A stretch of DNA of 6,885 bases, taken from NCBI GenBank assembly GCA_910586175.1, contig CAJUIJ010000053.1, positions 1-6,885 on the forward strand. Reading direction: 5' to 3'. Below the pieces are notes generated by a model that saw nothing but the letters and a program-made list of their open reading frames with translations, was not told the origin of the DNA and did no database searches. The position numbers and the translations under genes were made by a program. Source of the DNA: an uncultured Muribaculaceae bacterium. Its GTDB lineage: Bacteria > Bacteroidota > Bacteroidia > Bacteroidales > Muribaculaceae. Below are positions 1 through 5,815 of the stretch, one piece after another (within the stretch, counting starts at the first letter, position 1; each line of letters starts with the position of its first letter).

Positions 1-2
1 AT

Positions 3-74
3 CCGGAACTTGCTGAATGGGCAACACGATTTGAAAATGGAGTGGTAATAAAAAATCTGCATAAAAAGAGCTGA
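3..74 (+). CDS. Possible 3' end of an unidentified upstream gene (partial)
   Basis: One frame stays open from the left edge to a TGA at 72-74, giving 23 residues that begin PELAEWATRFENG and end NLHKKS. The mixed charged and hydrophobic composition looks protein-like, but the stretch is too short to identify. A competing frame stays open from position 1 to a TAA at 46-48, so the choice of frame is a judgement. From memory, a cinA-like gene often lies upstream of rpmB in Bacteroides, but these residues do not look like a CinA C-terminus to me. No hairpin terminator is visible between this stop and the following promoter. Confidence 0.35.
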   Translation, partial: PELAEWATRFENGVVIKNLHKKS

Positions 75-78
75 AACG

Positions 79-110
79 TTTGGAAAATAACGAAAAAAGT
101 TGTAATTTTG
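79..110 (+). promoter_or_regulatory. Bacteroides-type promoter for the rpmB operon
   Basis: TTTG at 79-82, then 20 bp, then TAATTTTG at 103-110. This fits the Bacteroidota primary sigma consensus (-33 TTTG, -7 TAnnTTTG) exactly in both boxes and in spacing. Transcription would start a few bases past 110, leaving a leader of about 115 nt before rpmB. That the site is active is inference from the match. Confidence 0.75.
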
Positions 111-158
111 CAGATGTTTTGTGGCACATCCTTTAAAGTCGCTGAAAAAGATGCATTT

Positions 159-188
159 AGTGACGATATGAGCACTGAGATGTAGCTC
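159..188 (+). promoter_or_regulatory. Possible alternative hairpins in the rpmB leader
   Basis: Within the untranslated leader, AGTG (159-162) can pair with CACT (173-176), and GAGC (170-173) can pair with GCTC (185-188). The two pairings share base 173 and interleave, so they cannot both form. Each stem is only four pairs, extended at best by a wobble. Ribosomal-protein leaders often bind their own product, but nothing here matches a leader class I know. This is weak evidence. Confidence 0.15.
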
Positions 189-230
189 GGAACATAACCG
201 AACTAATAATAAAAAGAACTAAGAATAGCC

Positions 231-494
231 ATGTCAAAAGTTTGTCAGATCACAGGCAAAAAGGCGCAGGTGGGCAATAATGTATCGCACTCCAAGCGTC
301 GCACAAAACGCAAGTTCGAGGTAAACTTGCACACAAAGAAGTTCTACTGGGTAGAGCAGGACATGTGGATCCAGCTTCGCCTTTCGGCACGCGCATTGCG
401 CACAATCAACAAAATCGGTTTGAACGCTGCTCTTAAGAAAGCAGAGGCTGAAGGCAATCTCGATTTCAAAGACATCACAATTCTTTCCCTCTAA
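231..494 (+). CDS. rpmB: 50S ribosomal protein L28 (bL28)
   Basis: An 87-residue basic protein starting MSKVCQITGKKAQVGNNVSHS, followed by a KRRTKRKF stretch. This is the characteristic L28 N-terminus (C-x-I-T-G-K, then G-N-N-V-S-H-S-x-R-R-T-K-R). The length is normal for a bacterial L28. It binds 23S rRNA in the large subunit near the E site. Only one cysteine (C5) is present, so this is the zinc-free form. The ATG at 231 is preceded by an A-rich leader with no Shine-Dalgarno sequence, as is usual in Bacteroidota. It is the first gene of a three-gene cluster, and rpmG starts 15 nt after its stop. Confidence 0.97.
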   Translation: MSKVCQITGKKAQVGNNVSHSKRRTKRKFEVNLHTKKFYWVEQDMWIQLRLSARALRTINKIGLNAALKKAEAEGNLDFKDITILSL

Positions 495-509
495 TCACAC
501 CGCAGAACA

Positions 510-698
510 ATGGCAAAGAAAGCAAAAGGTAATCGCGTTCAGGTTATCCTTGAATGCACCGAACATAAGGCAAGCGGAATGCCCGGTATGTCTCGCTACA
601 TCACTACCAAAAACCGCAAGAACACTCCGGGACGTCTGGAATTGAAGAAATACAATCCCATCCTGAAGAAAGTAACTGTACACAAAGAAATCAAATAA
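510..698 (+). CDS. rpmG: 50S ribosomal protein L33 (bL33), zinc-free form
   Basis: A 62-residue basic protein, MAKKAKGNRVQVILECTEH at the start and KKVTVHKEIK at the end. The L33 core is clear: V-I-L-E-C-T-E, then Y-I-T-T-K-N-R-K-N-T-P-x-R-L-E-L-K-K-Y-N-P. It is slightly longer than the 50 to 55 residues of many L33 proteins because of an insert of roughly nine residues (KASGMPGMS) before the R-Y-I-T-T-K strand. The zinc-binding CxxC pairs are absent: the first pair is reduced to C-T-E-H and the second region reads K-Y-N-P. It acts in the large subunit near the E site. It lies between rpmB and the DUF4295 gene with gaps of 15 and 10 nt. Confidence 0.97.
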   Translation: MAKKAKGNRVQVILECTEHKASGMPGMSRYITTKNRKNTPGRLELKKYNPILKKVTVHKEIK

Positions 699-708
699 GC
701 ACTGACTC

Positions 709-858
709 ATGGCAAAGAAAACCGTGGCCTCTATCCAAAAGGGTGAAGGCCGTACATACAGCAAGATCATCGTTATGGAGAAGTCTCCCAAAACCGGCGC
801 TTATGTATTCCGTGAAGAAATGGTGCCCAACGATGCAGTTAAAGACGCTCTGAAATAA
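709..858 (+). CDS. DUF4295 small basic protein, probably a Bacteroidota ribosomal protein
   Basis: A 49-residue ORF starting at ATG 709, 10 nt after rpmG, and ending with TAA at 856-858. It begins MAKKTVASIQKGEGRTYSKI, has a central K-S-P-K-T-G-A-Y-V-F segment, and ends D-A-V-K-D-A-L-K. This matches the short lysine-rich DUF4295 family that follows rpmB-rpmG in Bacteroidota genomes. The MAKK start resembles that of the L33 upstream. From memory, cryo-EM of a Flavobacterium ribosome placed a small phylum-specific protein (named bL38) in the large subunit; I believe DUF4295 is that protein but could not verify it. It is the last gene of the operon, and a terminator hairpin starts 18 nt after the stop. 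It is short enough to be missed by simple ORF cut-offs. Confidence 0.9.
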   Translation: MAKKTVASIQKGEGRTYSKIIVMEKSPKTGAYVFREEMVPNDAVKDALK

Positions 859-876
859 TCAGACTCTACGATACTT

Positions 877-911
877 AAAAAAGGATGAACGCTTCGGTGT
901 TCATCCTTTTT
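877..911. terminator. Bidirectional intrinsic terminator with UUCG tetraloop
   Basis: The arms 878-892 and 897-911 pair over 15 positions with one G-T wobble (891/898), around a C(TTCG)G loop at 893-896. The GC-containing core GGATGAAC / GTTCATCC is flanked by an A run on the left and a T run on the right, so the RNA of either strand ends in a U tract. It lies 18 nt after the DUF4295 stop on the + strand and about 50 nt past the stop of the - strand barrel gene, so both convergent units can use it. Confidence 0.93.
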
Positions 912-961
912 GCTTCTTTAGTTTTATTCTTTTCAACTTATATTGCGCCCCTTCTCCTTTG

Positions 962-1453
962 TCAGAATACGTAGCCAAAGCCAAGGCCTGCAAAGGCGCC
1001 TGATGTATCTTTCATGAATGAGTATTTGCCTTGCAGATTAAGCTTTAAACTGCCGGTAATATATAACTCGAAGCCAAGCCCTACATCTCCTCCTACCCTG
1101 TTAAGATTCTTAAAATTATGGTGATTCCAGGTGTTGAATGTAAGGCCGGCTAATGGATAAACGTTGAATGCTTTACCCAACCTGAACGGGAATTGCATGT
1201 CGCATGTGACAGTCAATGCGGATTTGTCGTTATGTCTGAACACATATCCCACCTCCGGTGCTATGCGCACATGCGGCACGAACGTGTAATGAAAATACAC
1301 AGAAGTGTATCCACTGTTATTATAGGAGGCATACCCTCCAGATACGCCAAGTGTCATCTCTCCCTTGTAGAGTGATGATGCTTTTGCAGGCATTGATATT
1401 GCTAAAGCCGCACTTGCTATTGCACAAAGCAACAAAGCTCTTCTCTTGTTCAT
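962..1453 (-). CDS. Small outer-membrane beta-barrel protein (porin-like, OmpA/OmpX-type fold)
   Basis: A 163-residue protein with a clear Sec signal peptide: MNKRR, a hydrophobic stretch at about residues 6-20, then P-A-K-A with likely cleavage after residue 25. The mature part of about 138 residues alternates polar and aromatic/hydrophobic residues in repeated strands (for example T-S-V-Y-F-H-Y-T-F, L-K-L-N-L-Q-G-K-Y-S-F). It ends in G-F-G-Y-V-F, a terminal aromatic of the kind recognised by the Bam machinery. The size suits an eight-stranded barrel. Cys10 is not in a lipobox, so it is not a lipoprotein. The ligand or role cannot be read from the sequence. It stands alone on the - strand, convergent with the rpmB operon and divergent from nadE. 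I found no clear promoter upstream. Confidence 0.8.
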   Translation of the reverse strand: MNKRRALLLCAIASAALAISMPAKASSLYKGEMTLGVSGGYASYNNSGYTSVYFHYTFVPHVRIAPEVGYVFRHNDKSALTVTCDMQFPFRLGKAFNVYPLAGLTFNTWNHHNFKNLNRVGGDVGLGFELYITGSLKLNLQGKYSFMKDTSGAFAGLGFGYVF

Positions 1454-1491
1454 AATTTTTTTGAATGATTACCTATAGTAGGGGCATTCTT

Positions 1492-1598
1492 TAAGTATTT
1501 GTTGTTTTTAGTTAGACATATCACTGAAGTCAATACTTATCACTCCAAACTTGCATGCAGTTTATGTAGTTTGCGCTTGAAGTATCTCACTACTTATC
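1492..1598. repeat. Short repeats (TACTTA / TAAGTA) in the divergent intergenic region
   Basis: TAAGTATT at 1492-1499 is the exact inverse of AATACTTA at 1532-1539. TACTTATC occurs directly at 1534-1541 and 1591-1598. AAGTA (1580-1584) pairs with TACTT (1591-1595) as a small hairpin. All lie upstream of the outer-membrane protein gene, and also upstream of the nadE promoter. They could be binding sites for a regulator, but the region is AT-rich and the motif short, so chance is a real alternative. The rest of 1454-1663 shows nothing else I can name. Confidence 0.3.
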
Positions 1599-1663
1599 CA
1601 TATTTACACAACCTGATGATATATGAAAAAATTGTGAGACAAGTGTGATTTTATAATAAAAAC

Positions 1664-1695
1664 GTTGATTGAGTGAGAAAGTTTTTTTATTTTTG
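1664..1695 (+). promoter_or_regulatory. Bacteroides-type promoter for the nadE unit
   Basis: GTTG at 1664-1667, then 20 bp, then TATTTTTG at 1688-1695. The -7 box matches TAnnTTTG fully, the -33 box matches TTTG in three of four bases, and the spacing equals that of the rpmB promoter. Transcription would start around 1700, about 40 nt before the ATG at 1739. The T-run context makes a chance -7 match easier, so the call is moderate. Confidence 0.55.
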
Positions 1696-1738
1696 TGTAG
1701 AGAAAGCTAAAATCATAGCGCTTTTTCACATGGTAATG

Positions 1739-3685
1739 ATGAATAATTATGGATTCGTGCGGGTTGCCGCATGCTCACCTGAGGTCAGACCGGCCGATAT
1801 AACATACAATATTGAAAAGATTTGCGAACAGATTTCCAAGTGCAGGGAATCTGGCGTAGACTTTATAGTTTTCCCTGAACTTTCTATAACAGGCTATACT
1901 TGCGCAGATTTGTTTGGTGATACACTTCTACTTGACAAGGCGTTTGATGCTCTCGGCATAATTGCTGACCAAACTTCAGGCAATGGCATGACCATTATCG
2001 TAGGTGCCCCTATAGCCTATAATAATCAACTCTTCAATTGCGGGGTTGTATTGAGCAATGGCAAGATTGCAGGAATTGTGCCTAAAACATTTATCCCCAA
2101 TTATGGTGAATATTATGAGAAACGCTGGTTCTGCTCAGGCAAGAACCTCGCTTCTGACTTTTTGCAGATTGCCGATGCTCATGGAATTGTTCAGCATATA
2201 CCGTTTGGCACGGATCTGCTCTTTGCAATCAGTGACACCATATTCGGCATAGAAATATGTGAAGACCTATGGGTACCCAACCCTCCAAGCAGTGCACTTT
2301 GCATGGCCGGTGCCCAATTAATTTTCAACCTGTCTGCTACCAATGAGTTAATAGGCAAGCATCATTACACACTCGATTTGATTCGCAATCAATCGGCGCG
2401 TTGCCGATGTGTATACGTCTATGCAGCAGCCGGTGCAGGAGAGTCTTCGACAGATCTGGCTTTTGCAGGGAAAGGGATAATATCTGAAAATGGCAGAATT
2501 ATAGCCGATACACCAAGATTCTCACTGCAAGGTAAAATAGCGATTGCAGATGTAGATCTGGAAAATTTAATGCACGACCGGCGACACTTCAATACATATG
2601 CGGAAGGAATGGATGTCAATAAGACACGCACCATAATGTTGAGCTGCGGTAAAATGCCATCATATAATGATGCCCTCAAATATCGCGAAATCGATGCTCA
2701 TCCGTTTATTGATAACGATCCTTCGGCACTGCGTGAGCGATGCGAGGAGATTTCTTCTATTCAGGCTTGGGGGCTGGCAATAAGGCTTCGTGCCATCAAT
2801 TGCAGAAATGCAGTAATAGGTATATCGGGGGGACTTGACTCTACACTCGCACTGCTTGTCACAGCTAAGGCCTTCGATATGCTTGGTCTCGACCGAAAAG
2901 GCATTTGGGGAATTACAATGCCTGGTTTCGGAACAACTGACCGTACTCGTTCAAATGCATCAAAGCTGATGGAATTACTTGGTGTCTCTGAATTGGAGAT
3001 TCCGATTGGAGATGCTGTTAATCTTCATTTCAGAGATATTGGTCACAATGCCGAAGTCCATGATGTGACGTATGAAAATTCACAGGCTCGTGAACGAACG
3101 CAAATCCTCATGGACTATGCCAATAAGGGAAACGGTATAGTGATAGGCACAGGAGATTTGTCAGAACTCGCCTTAGGTTGGTGCACATATAACGGTGATC
3201 AAATGTCGATGTATGGTGTAAACGCGTCTATTCCTAAAACGCTTGTAAAGTATCTTGTTGAGGGCTACATGCACGCGGCGAAGAATAATGAACTGCGCGA
3301 CGTGCTGCAAGATATAGTTCAGACACCAATAAGTCCGGAACTGCTCCCCCCTACTCCGGATGATACAATAGAGCAAAAAACGGAAGATTTGGTGGGACCT
3401 TATGAGCTTCATGATTTTTTCATGTATCATATGCTTCGTTTCGGTTCGGGACCACGCAAGATTTTTATGCTTGCATGCAAGGCATTTTCTGATGTTTATG
3501 ATGATTTGACAATAAAGAAGTGGTTGCAGATATTCTACCGCCGTTTCTTTGCTCAGCAGTTCAAGCGATCATGCATGCCCGACGGCATTAAAGCCGGGAG
3601 CGTTTGCTTATCACCAAGAGGTGACTGGAGAATGCCCAGTGACGCATCTTCGCGGCTTTGGCTCTCCGAAATAGAAGATTTATAA
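1739..3685 (+). CDS. nadE: Glutamine-dependent NAD+ synthetase
   Basis: A 648-residue two-domain enzyme that makes NAD+ from deamido-NAD+, ATP and ammonia released from glutamine, the last step of NAD synthesis, in the cytosol. Residues about 5-275 form the nitrilase-type glutaminase with the expected Glu-Lys-Cys triad: E47 (F-P-E-L-S), K116 (V-P-K-T-F-I-P-N-Y) and C174 (E-I-C-E-D-L-W). Residues about 325-630 form the synthetase, with the ATP PP-loop S-G-G-L-D-S-T at 363-369, then the I-P-K-T-L-V-K-Y and P-x-S-P-E-L-L-P segments. The frame stays open back to a GTG at 1673, but residues upstream of 1739 fall inside the promoter and do not look like the family. MNNYGFVRVAA fits the usual N-terminus. 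ATGs at 1730 and 1736 are alternatives. There is no Shine-Dalgarno sequence. tsaC follows after 15 nt. Confidence 0.96.
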   Translation: MNNYGFVRVAACSPEVRPADITYNIEKICEQISKCRESGVDFIVFPELSITGYTCADLFGDTLLLDKAFDALGIIADQTSGNGMTIIVGAPIAYNNQLFNCGVVLSNGKIAGIVPKTFIPNYGEYYEKRWFCSGKNLASDFLQIADAHGIVQHIPFGTDLLFAISDTIFGIEICEDLWVPNPPSSALCMAGAQLIFNLSATNELIGKHHYTLDLIRNQSARCRCVYVYAAAGAGESSTDLAFAGKGIISENGRIIADTPRFSLQGKIAIADVDLENLMHDRRHFNTYAEGMDVNKTRTIMLSCGKMPSYNDALKYREIDAHPFIDNDPSALRERCEEISSIQAWGLAIRLRAINCRNAVIGISGGLDSTLALLVTAKAFDMLGLDRKGIWGITMPGFGTTDRTRSNASKLMELLGVSELEIPIGDAVNLHFRDIGHNAEVHDVTYENSQARERTQILMDYANKGNGIVIGTGDLSELALGWCTYNGDQMSMYGVNASIPKTLVKYLVEGYMHAAKNNELRDVLQDIVQTPISPELLPPTPDDTIEQKTEDLVGPYELHDFFMYHMLRFGSGPRKIFMLACKAFSDVYDDLTIKKWLQIFYRRFFAQQFKRSCMPDGIKAGSVCLSPRGDWRMPSDASSRLWLSEIEDL

Positions 3686-3700
3686 AATCGGACTTTTATT

Positions 3701-4282
3701 ATGGAAACACAAAATAGATATGATGCAGCCGATATGGCTGAAGCTCTGGCCACTCTCAACAGAGGCGGCATAATTTTATATCCCACCGATACAGTGTGGG
3801 GAATAGGTTGTGATGCCACCAATGCAGAGGCCGTAAAGAGAATTTACGACCTTAAGAAGCGTGCAGACTCTAAGAGCATGTTGATGCTCGTTGGCTCGGA
3901 GGGAGAGCTGCAGCGAACTGTAGAGCAGGTGCCGGAAACTGCGTGGATGCTTATTGAGGCCGCGGTCAATCCATTGACCATCATTTATGACAAGCCCAAA
4001 GGTGTGGCTGAAAATCTTCGCGCTGAAGATGGTTCCATTGGTATTAGAATCACCGGCGAACTGTTCAGTCGCACATTATGTCAACGGTTGAGACGTCCAT
4101 TGGTATCCACCTCTGCCAATGTCTCAGGCAAGAAGACTCCCCGCACATTTTCCGAGATAGATGATGAAATCTTGCAAGGGGTCGACTATGTGGTGAAATA
4201 TGGCAGATACGACAAAACTCCACATAAGCCCAGCAATATCATAAAGGTTTCAGATAACGGAGTTATCAAGGTGATTCGATGA
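3701..4282 (+). CDS. tsaC: Threonylcarbamoyl-AMP synthase (Sua5/YrdC family, short form)
   Basis: A 193-residue YrdC-domain protein that makes L-threonylcarbamoyl-AMP from threonine, bicarbonate and ATP, the first step of the t6A37 modification of ANN-decoding tRNAs. Visible family motifs: L-Y-P-T-D-T-V-W-G-I-G (about 26-36), the basic L-K-K-R (51-54), P-L-T-I-I (91-95), G-S-I-G-I-R (111-116) and S-T-S-A-N-V-S-G (136-143). The length fits the single-domain TsaC form, without the extra C-terminal Sua5 domain. The start at 3701 is the only ATG near the nadE stop, 15 nt upstream, so the two are probably co-transcribed. Partners TsaB, TsaD and TsaE are not in the window. Confidence 0.93.
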   Translation: METQNRYDAADMAEALATLNRGGIILYPTDTVWGIGCDATNAEAVKRIYDLKKRADSKSMLMLVGSEGELQRTVEQVPETAWMLIEAAVNPLTIIYDKPKGVAENLRAEDGSIGIRITGELFSRTLCQRLRRPLVSTSANVSGKKTPRTFSEIDDEILQGVDYVVKYGRYDKTPHKPSNIIKVSDNGVIKVIR

Positions 4283-4315
4283 GTGTAATCTCAAGATAGT
4301 ATATAATTATCGAAA

Positions 4316-5734
4316 ATGAAGGGACGTAATTTTTCAAAAAAGATTCAACGCATAAAGTATATAGTCACTGACTATGTGCTCGTGTCTGTTGCGTTCTTTA
4401 TTTTCAATATATTTCGCTATTATACACTCGTTAAATCATTTAATACATTATGCGACTATTTATGGAGTGAAAATCTTGTGCTTGAGCAACTTTTTATTCC
4501 AGTCTGCCTATTATGTATATATTGGTTATCCGGATATTACAATAAACCATTCGATAAGTCTCGTCTATCGGAGTTCAACATCACTTTTTGGTCAGTGGTT
4601 GCTTCGACGGTGTTCATATATCTTTTGCTGCTGATTAACGACAGTACAGGGGTGAAGACTCGCGATTATCACATGATATTGGTTTTGTTTGGTTTAATGT
4701 TCATTTTCACATATGCAGGACGTTTGATTTTAACCAATATCACAATGATGCATCTTCGACAGCGTCGGTGGATTTACACAACCCTGATTATAGGTAATTC
4801 TGAGACAAGCCGTGAAGTGTATCATAGACTTAAGGAAGCAGGTTCGGTATGGGCTTACGACGTGGTGGGATTTATCAAAATAGACGGAGAGCACTCAGTT
4901 GAAGATGGACTTCCATCATGGCAATGGGCGGATGTGGAAAGGGTTTGTCAGGAAAAGAAGGTTGACCAGATAATTCTTGCTCCCGAACGCATTCGTAATG
5001 CACAGATTATTTTTTTCCTCTCCAGGCTATTCCCACTCAACAAACCTGTAAAGATTGCGCCTGATACGCTTTCATATATTACAGGCAATATCCATTTGAA
5101 CGATATTCTCGGCATCCCTTTTATCGATTTGACCTCTCCGCGCATGTCGCAGTTTCAATGCAATGTGAAAAGAAGTTTCGACATATTGGTATCGGCAATA
5201 GCTCTGGTTGCTCTGAGTCCTGTTATGGCTTGTATATCGATAGCGGTAAAACGTGGCTCTTCGGGACCAATAATATATAAGCAGCAGCGTATGGGGCGAG
5301 GCAGAAAGCCGTTTTACATCTATAAGTTCAGGACTATGAAGGAGGATGCGGAAAAAGATGGGCCGAGACTATCAAGCGACAATGACGATAGAATTACTCG
5401 CGTCGGGTATTACCTCCGCAAATACAGGCTTGACGAGTTGCCTCAGTTCTGGAATGTCATAAAAGGGCATATGTCACTTGTAGGCCCGCGACCGGAACGT
5501 GAATTCTTTATTTCGCAAATAGTCAAGAAAGCTCCTTATTACGGCCTGATTTTTCAAGTCAGACCCGGTATAACGAGTTGGGGCATGGTAAAATATGGTT
5601 ATGCTTCGAGTGTGGAGGAAATGGTGAAACGGGCCAAATACGACTTGGTATATCTCAACAATATGTCGATATCGAACGATATCAAGATACTGATTTATAC
5701 CGTGAGAACCGTGGTGAAAGGTGTGGGGAAGTAA
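4316..5734 (+). CDS. Polyprenyl-phosphate sugar phosphotransferase (WbaP/WcaJ type), starts surface glycan synthesis
   Basis: A 472-residue inner-membrane enzyme that moves a sugar-1-phosphate from a nucleotide sugar onto undecaprenyl phosphate, the first step of capsule, exopolysaccharide or O-glycan assembly. Four hydrophobic helices (about 14-33, 56-74, 91-108, 119-139) precede a Rossmann-like middle domain starting T-T-L-I-I-G-N-S (155-162). The C-terminal catalytic domain begins K-R-S-F-D-I-L at 285, with a membrane hairpin broken by Ser-Pro (A-L-S-P-V-M). It carries Y-K-F-R-T-M, the Asp-Glu pair D373-E374 in R-L-D-E-L-P-Q-F-W-N-V, and V-G-P-R-P-E at 389-394. The order is that of full-length WbaP/WcaJ, not the short PglC. 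The sugar cannot be predicted. No other glycan gene is nearby. It begins 33 nt after tsaC, and its N-terminal part is visibly AT-richer than its neighbours. Confidence 0.92.
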   Translation: MKGRNFSKKIQRIKYIVTDYVLVSVAFFIFNIFRYYTLVKSFNTLCDYLWSENLVLEQLFIPVCLLCIYWLSGYYNKPFDKSRLSEFNITFWSVVASTVFIYLLLLINDSTGVKTRDYHMILVLFGLMFIFTYAGRLILTNITMMHLRQRRWIYTTLIIGNSETSREVYHRLKEAGSVWAYDVVGFIKIDGEHSVEDGLPSWQWADVERVCQEKKVDQIILAPERIRNAQIIFFLSRLFPLNKPVKIAPDTLSYITGNIHLNDILGIPFIDLTSPRMSQFQCNVKRSFDILVSAIALVALSPVMACISIAVKRGSSGPIIYKQQRMGRGRKPFYIYKFRTMKEDAEKDGPRLSSDNDDRITRVGYYLRKYRLDELPQFWNVIKGHMSLVGPRPEREFFISQIVKKAPYYGLIFQVRPGITSWGMVKYGYASSVEEMVKRAKYDLVYLNNMSISNDIKILIYTVRTVVKGVGK

Positions 5735-5751
5735 GATTAAGGTTTCATCTT

Positions 5752-5789
5752 CATGATTTGACTTATCATGTATAATCATGTAAGATTAT
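5752..5789. repeat. Two small tandem hairpins and a 10-bp direct repeat before the ClC gene
   Basis: CATGAT (5752-5757) pairs with ATCATG (5765-5770) around a 7-nt loop. ATAATC (5772-5777) pairs with GATTAT (5784-5789) around a 6-nt loop. ATCATGTA is repeated at 5765-5772 and 5775-5782 with a 10-bp period. An alternative pairing, CATGATT (5752-5758) with AATCATG (5774-5780), would replace both hairpins. The stems are AT-rich and no T run follows, so this is not a standard terminator. It could be an mRNA processing or stability element, an operator, or chance. Confidence 0.35.
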
Positions 5790-5815
5790 GATGCGTCTGA
5801 CTGAAAAATTCTGAA

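Noticed and set aside
495..791. 98-codon - strand open frame across rpmG and the DUF4295 gene
   Set aside because: It lies fully opposite two well-supported ribosomal genes, has no family look, and is a reading-frame shadow.
1424..1453. Lipoprotein signal in the barrel protein because of Cys10
   Set aside because: The residues before Cys10 are L-L-L, not a lipobox, and a Sec cleavage site (A-K-A) follows further on.
1546..1553. CAAGTTTG on the - strand as a -7 box for the barrel gene
   Set aside because: It misses the consensus by one base and has no TTTG about 20 bp upstream, so I do not call a promoter for this gene.
3470..3481. 12-bp palindrome CTTGCATGCAAG in nadE, with CTTGCATGCA also at 1550-1559
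   Set aside because: The nadE copy encodes ordinary family residues (L-A-C-K), and two partial copies in 7 kb are compatible with chance.
4302..4307. TATAAT, a perfect sigma70 -10 box, before the sugar transferase
   Set aside because: Bacteroidota promoters use TAnnTTTG, there is no partner -35 or -33 box at a suitable distance, and the spacer is AT-rich.
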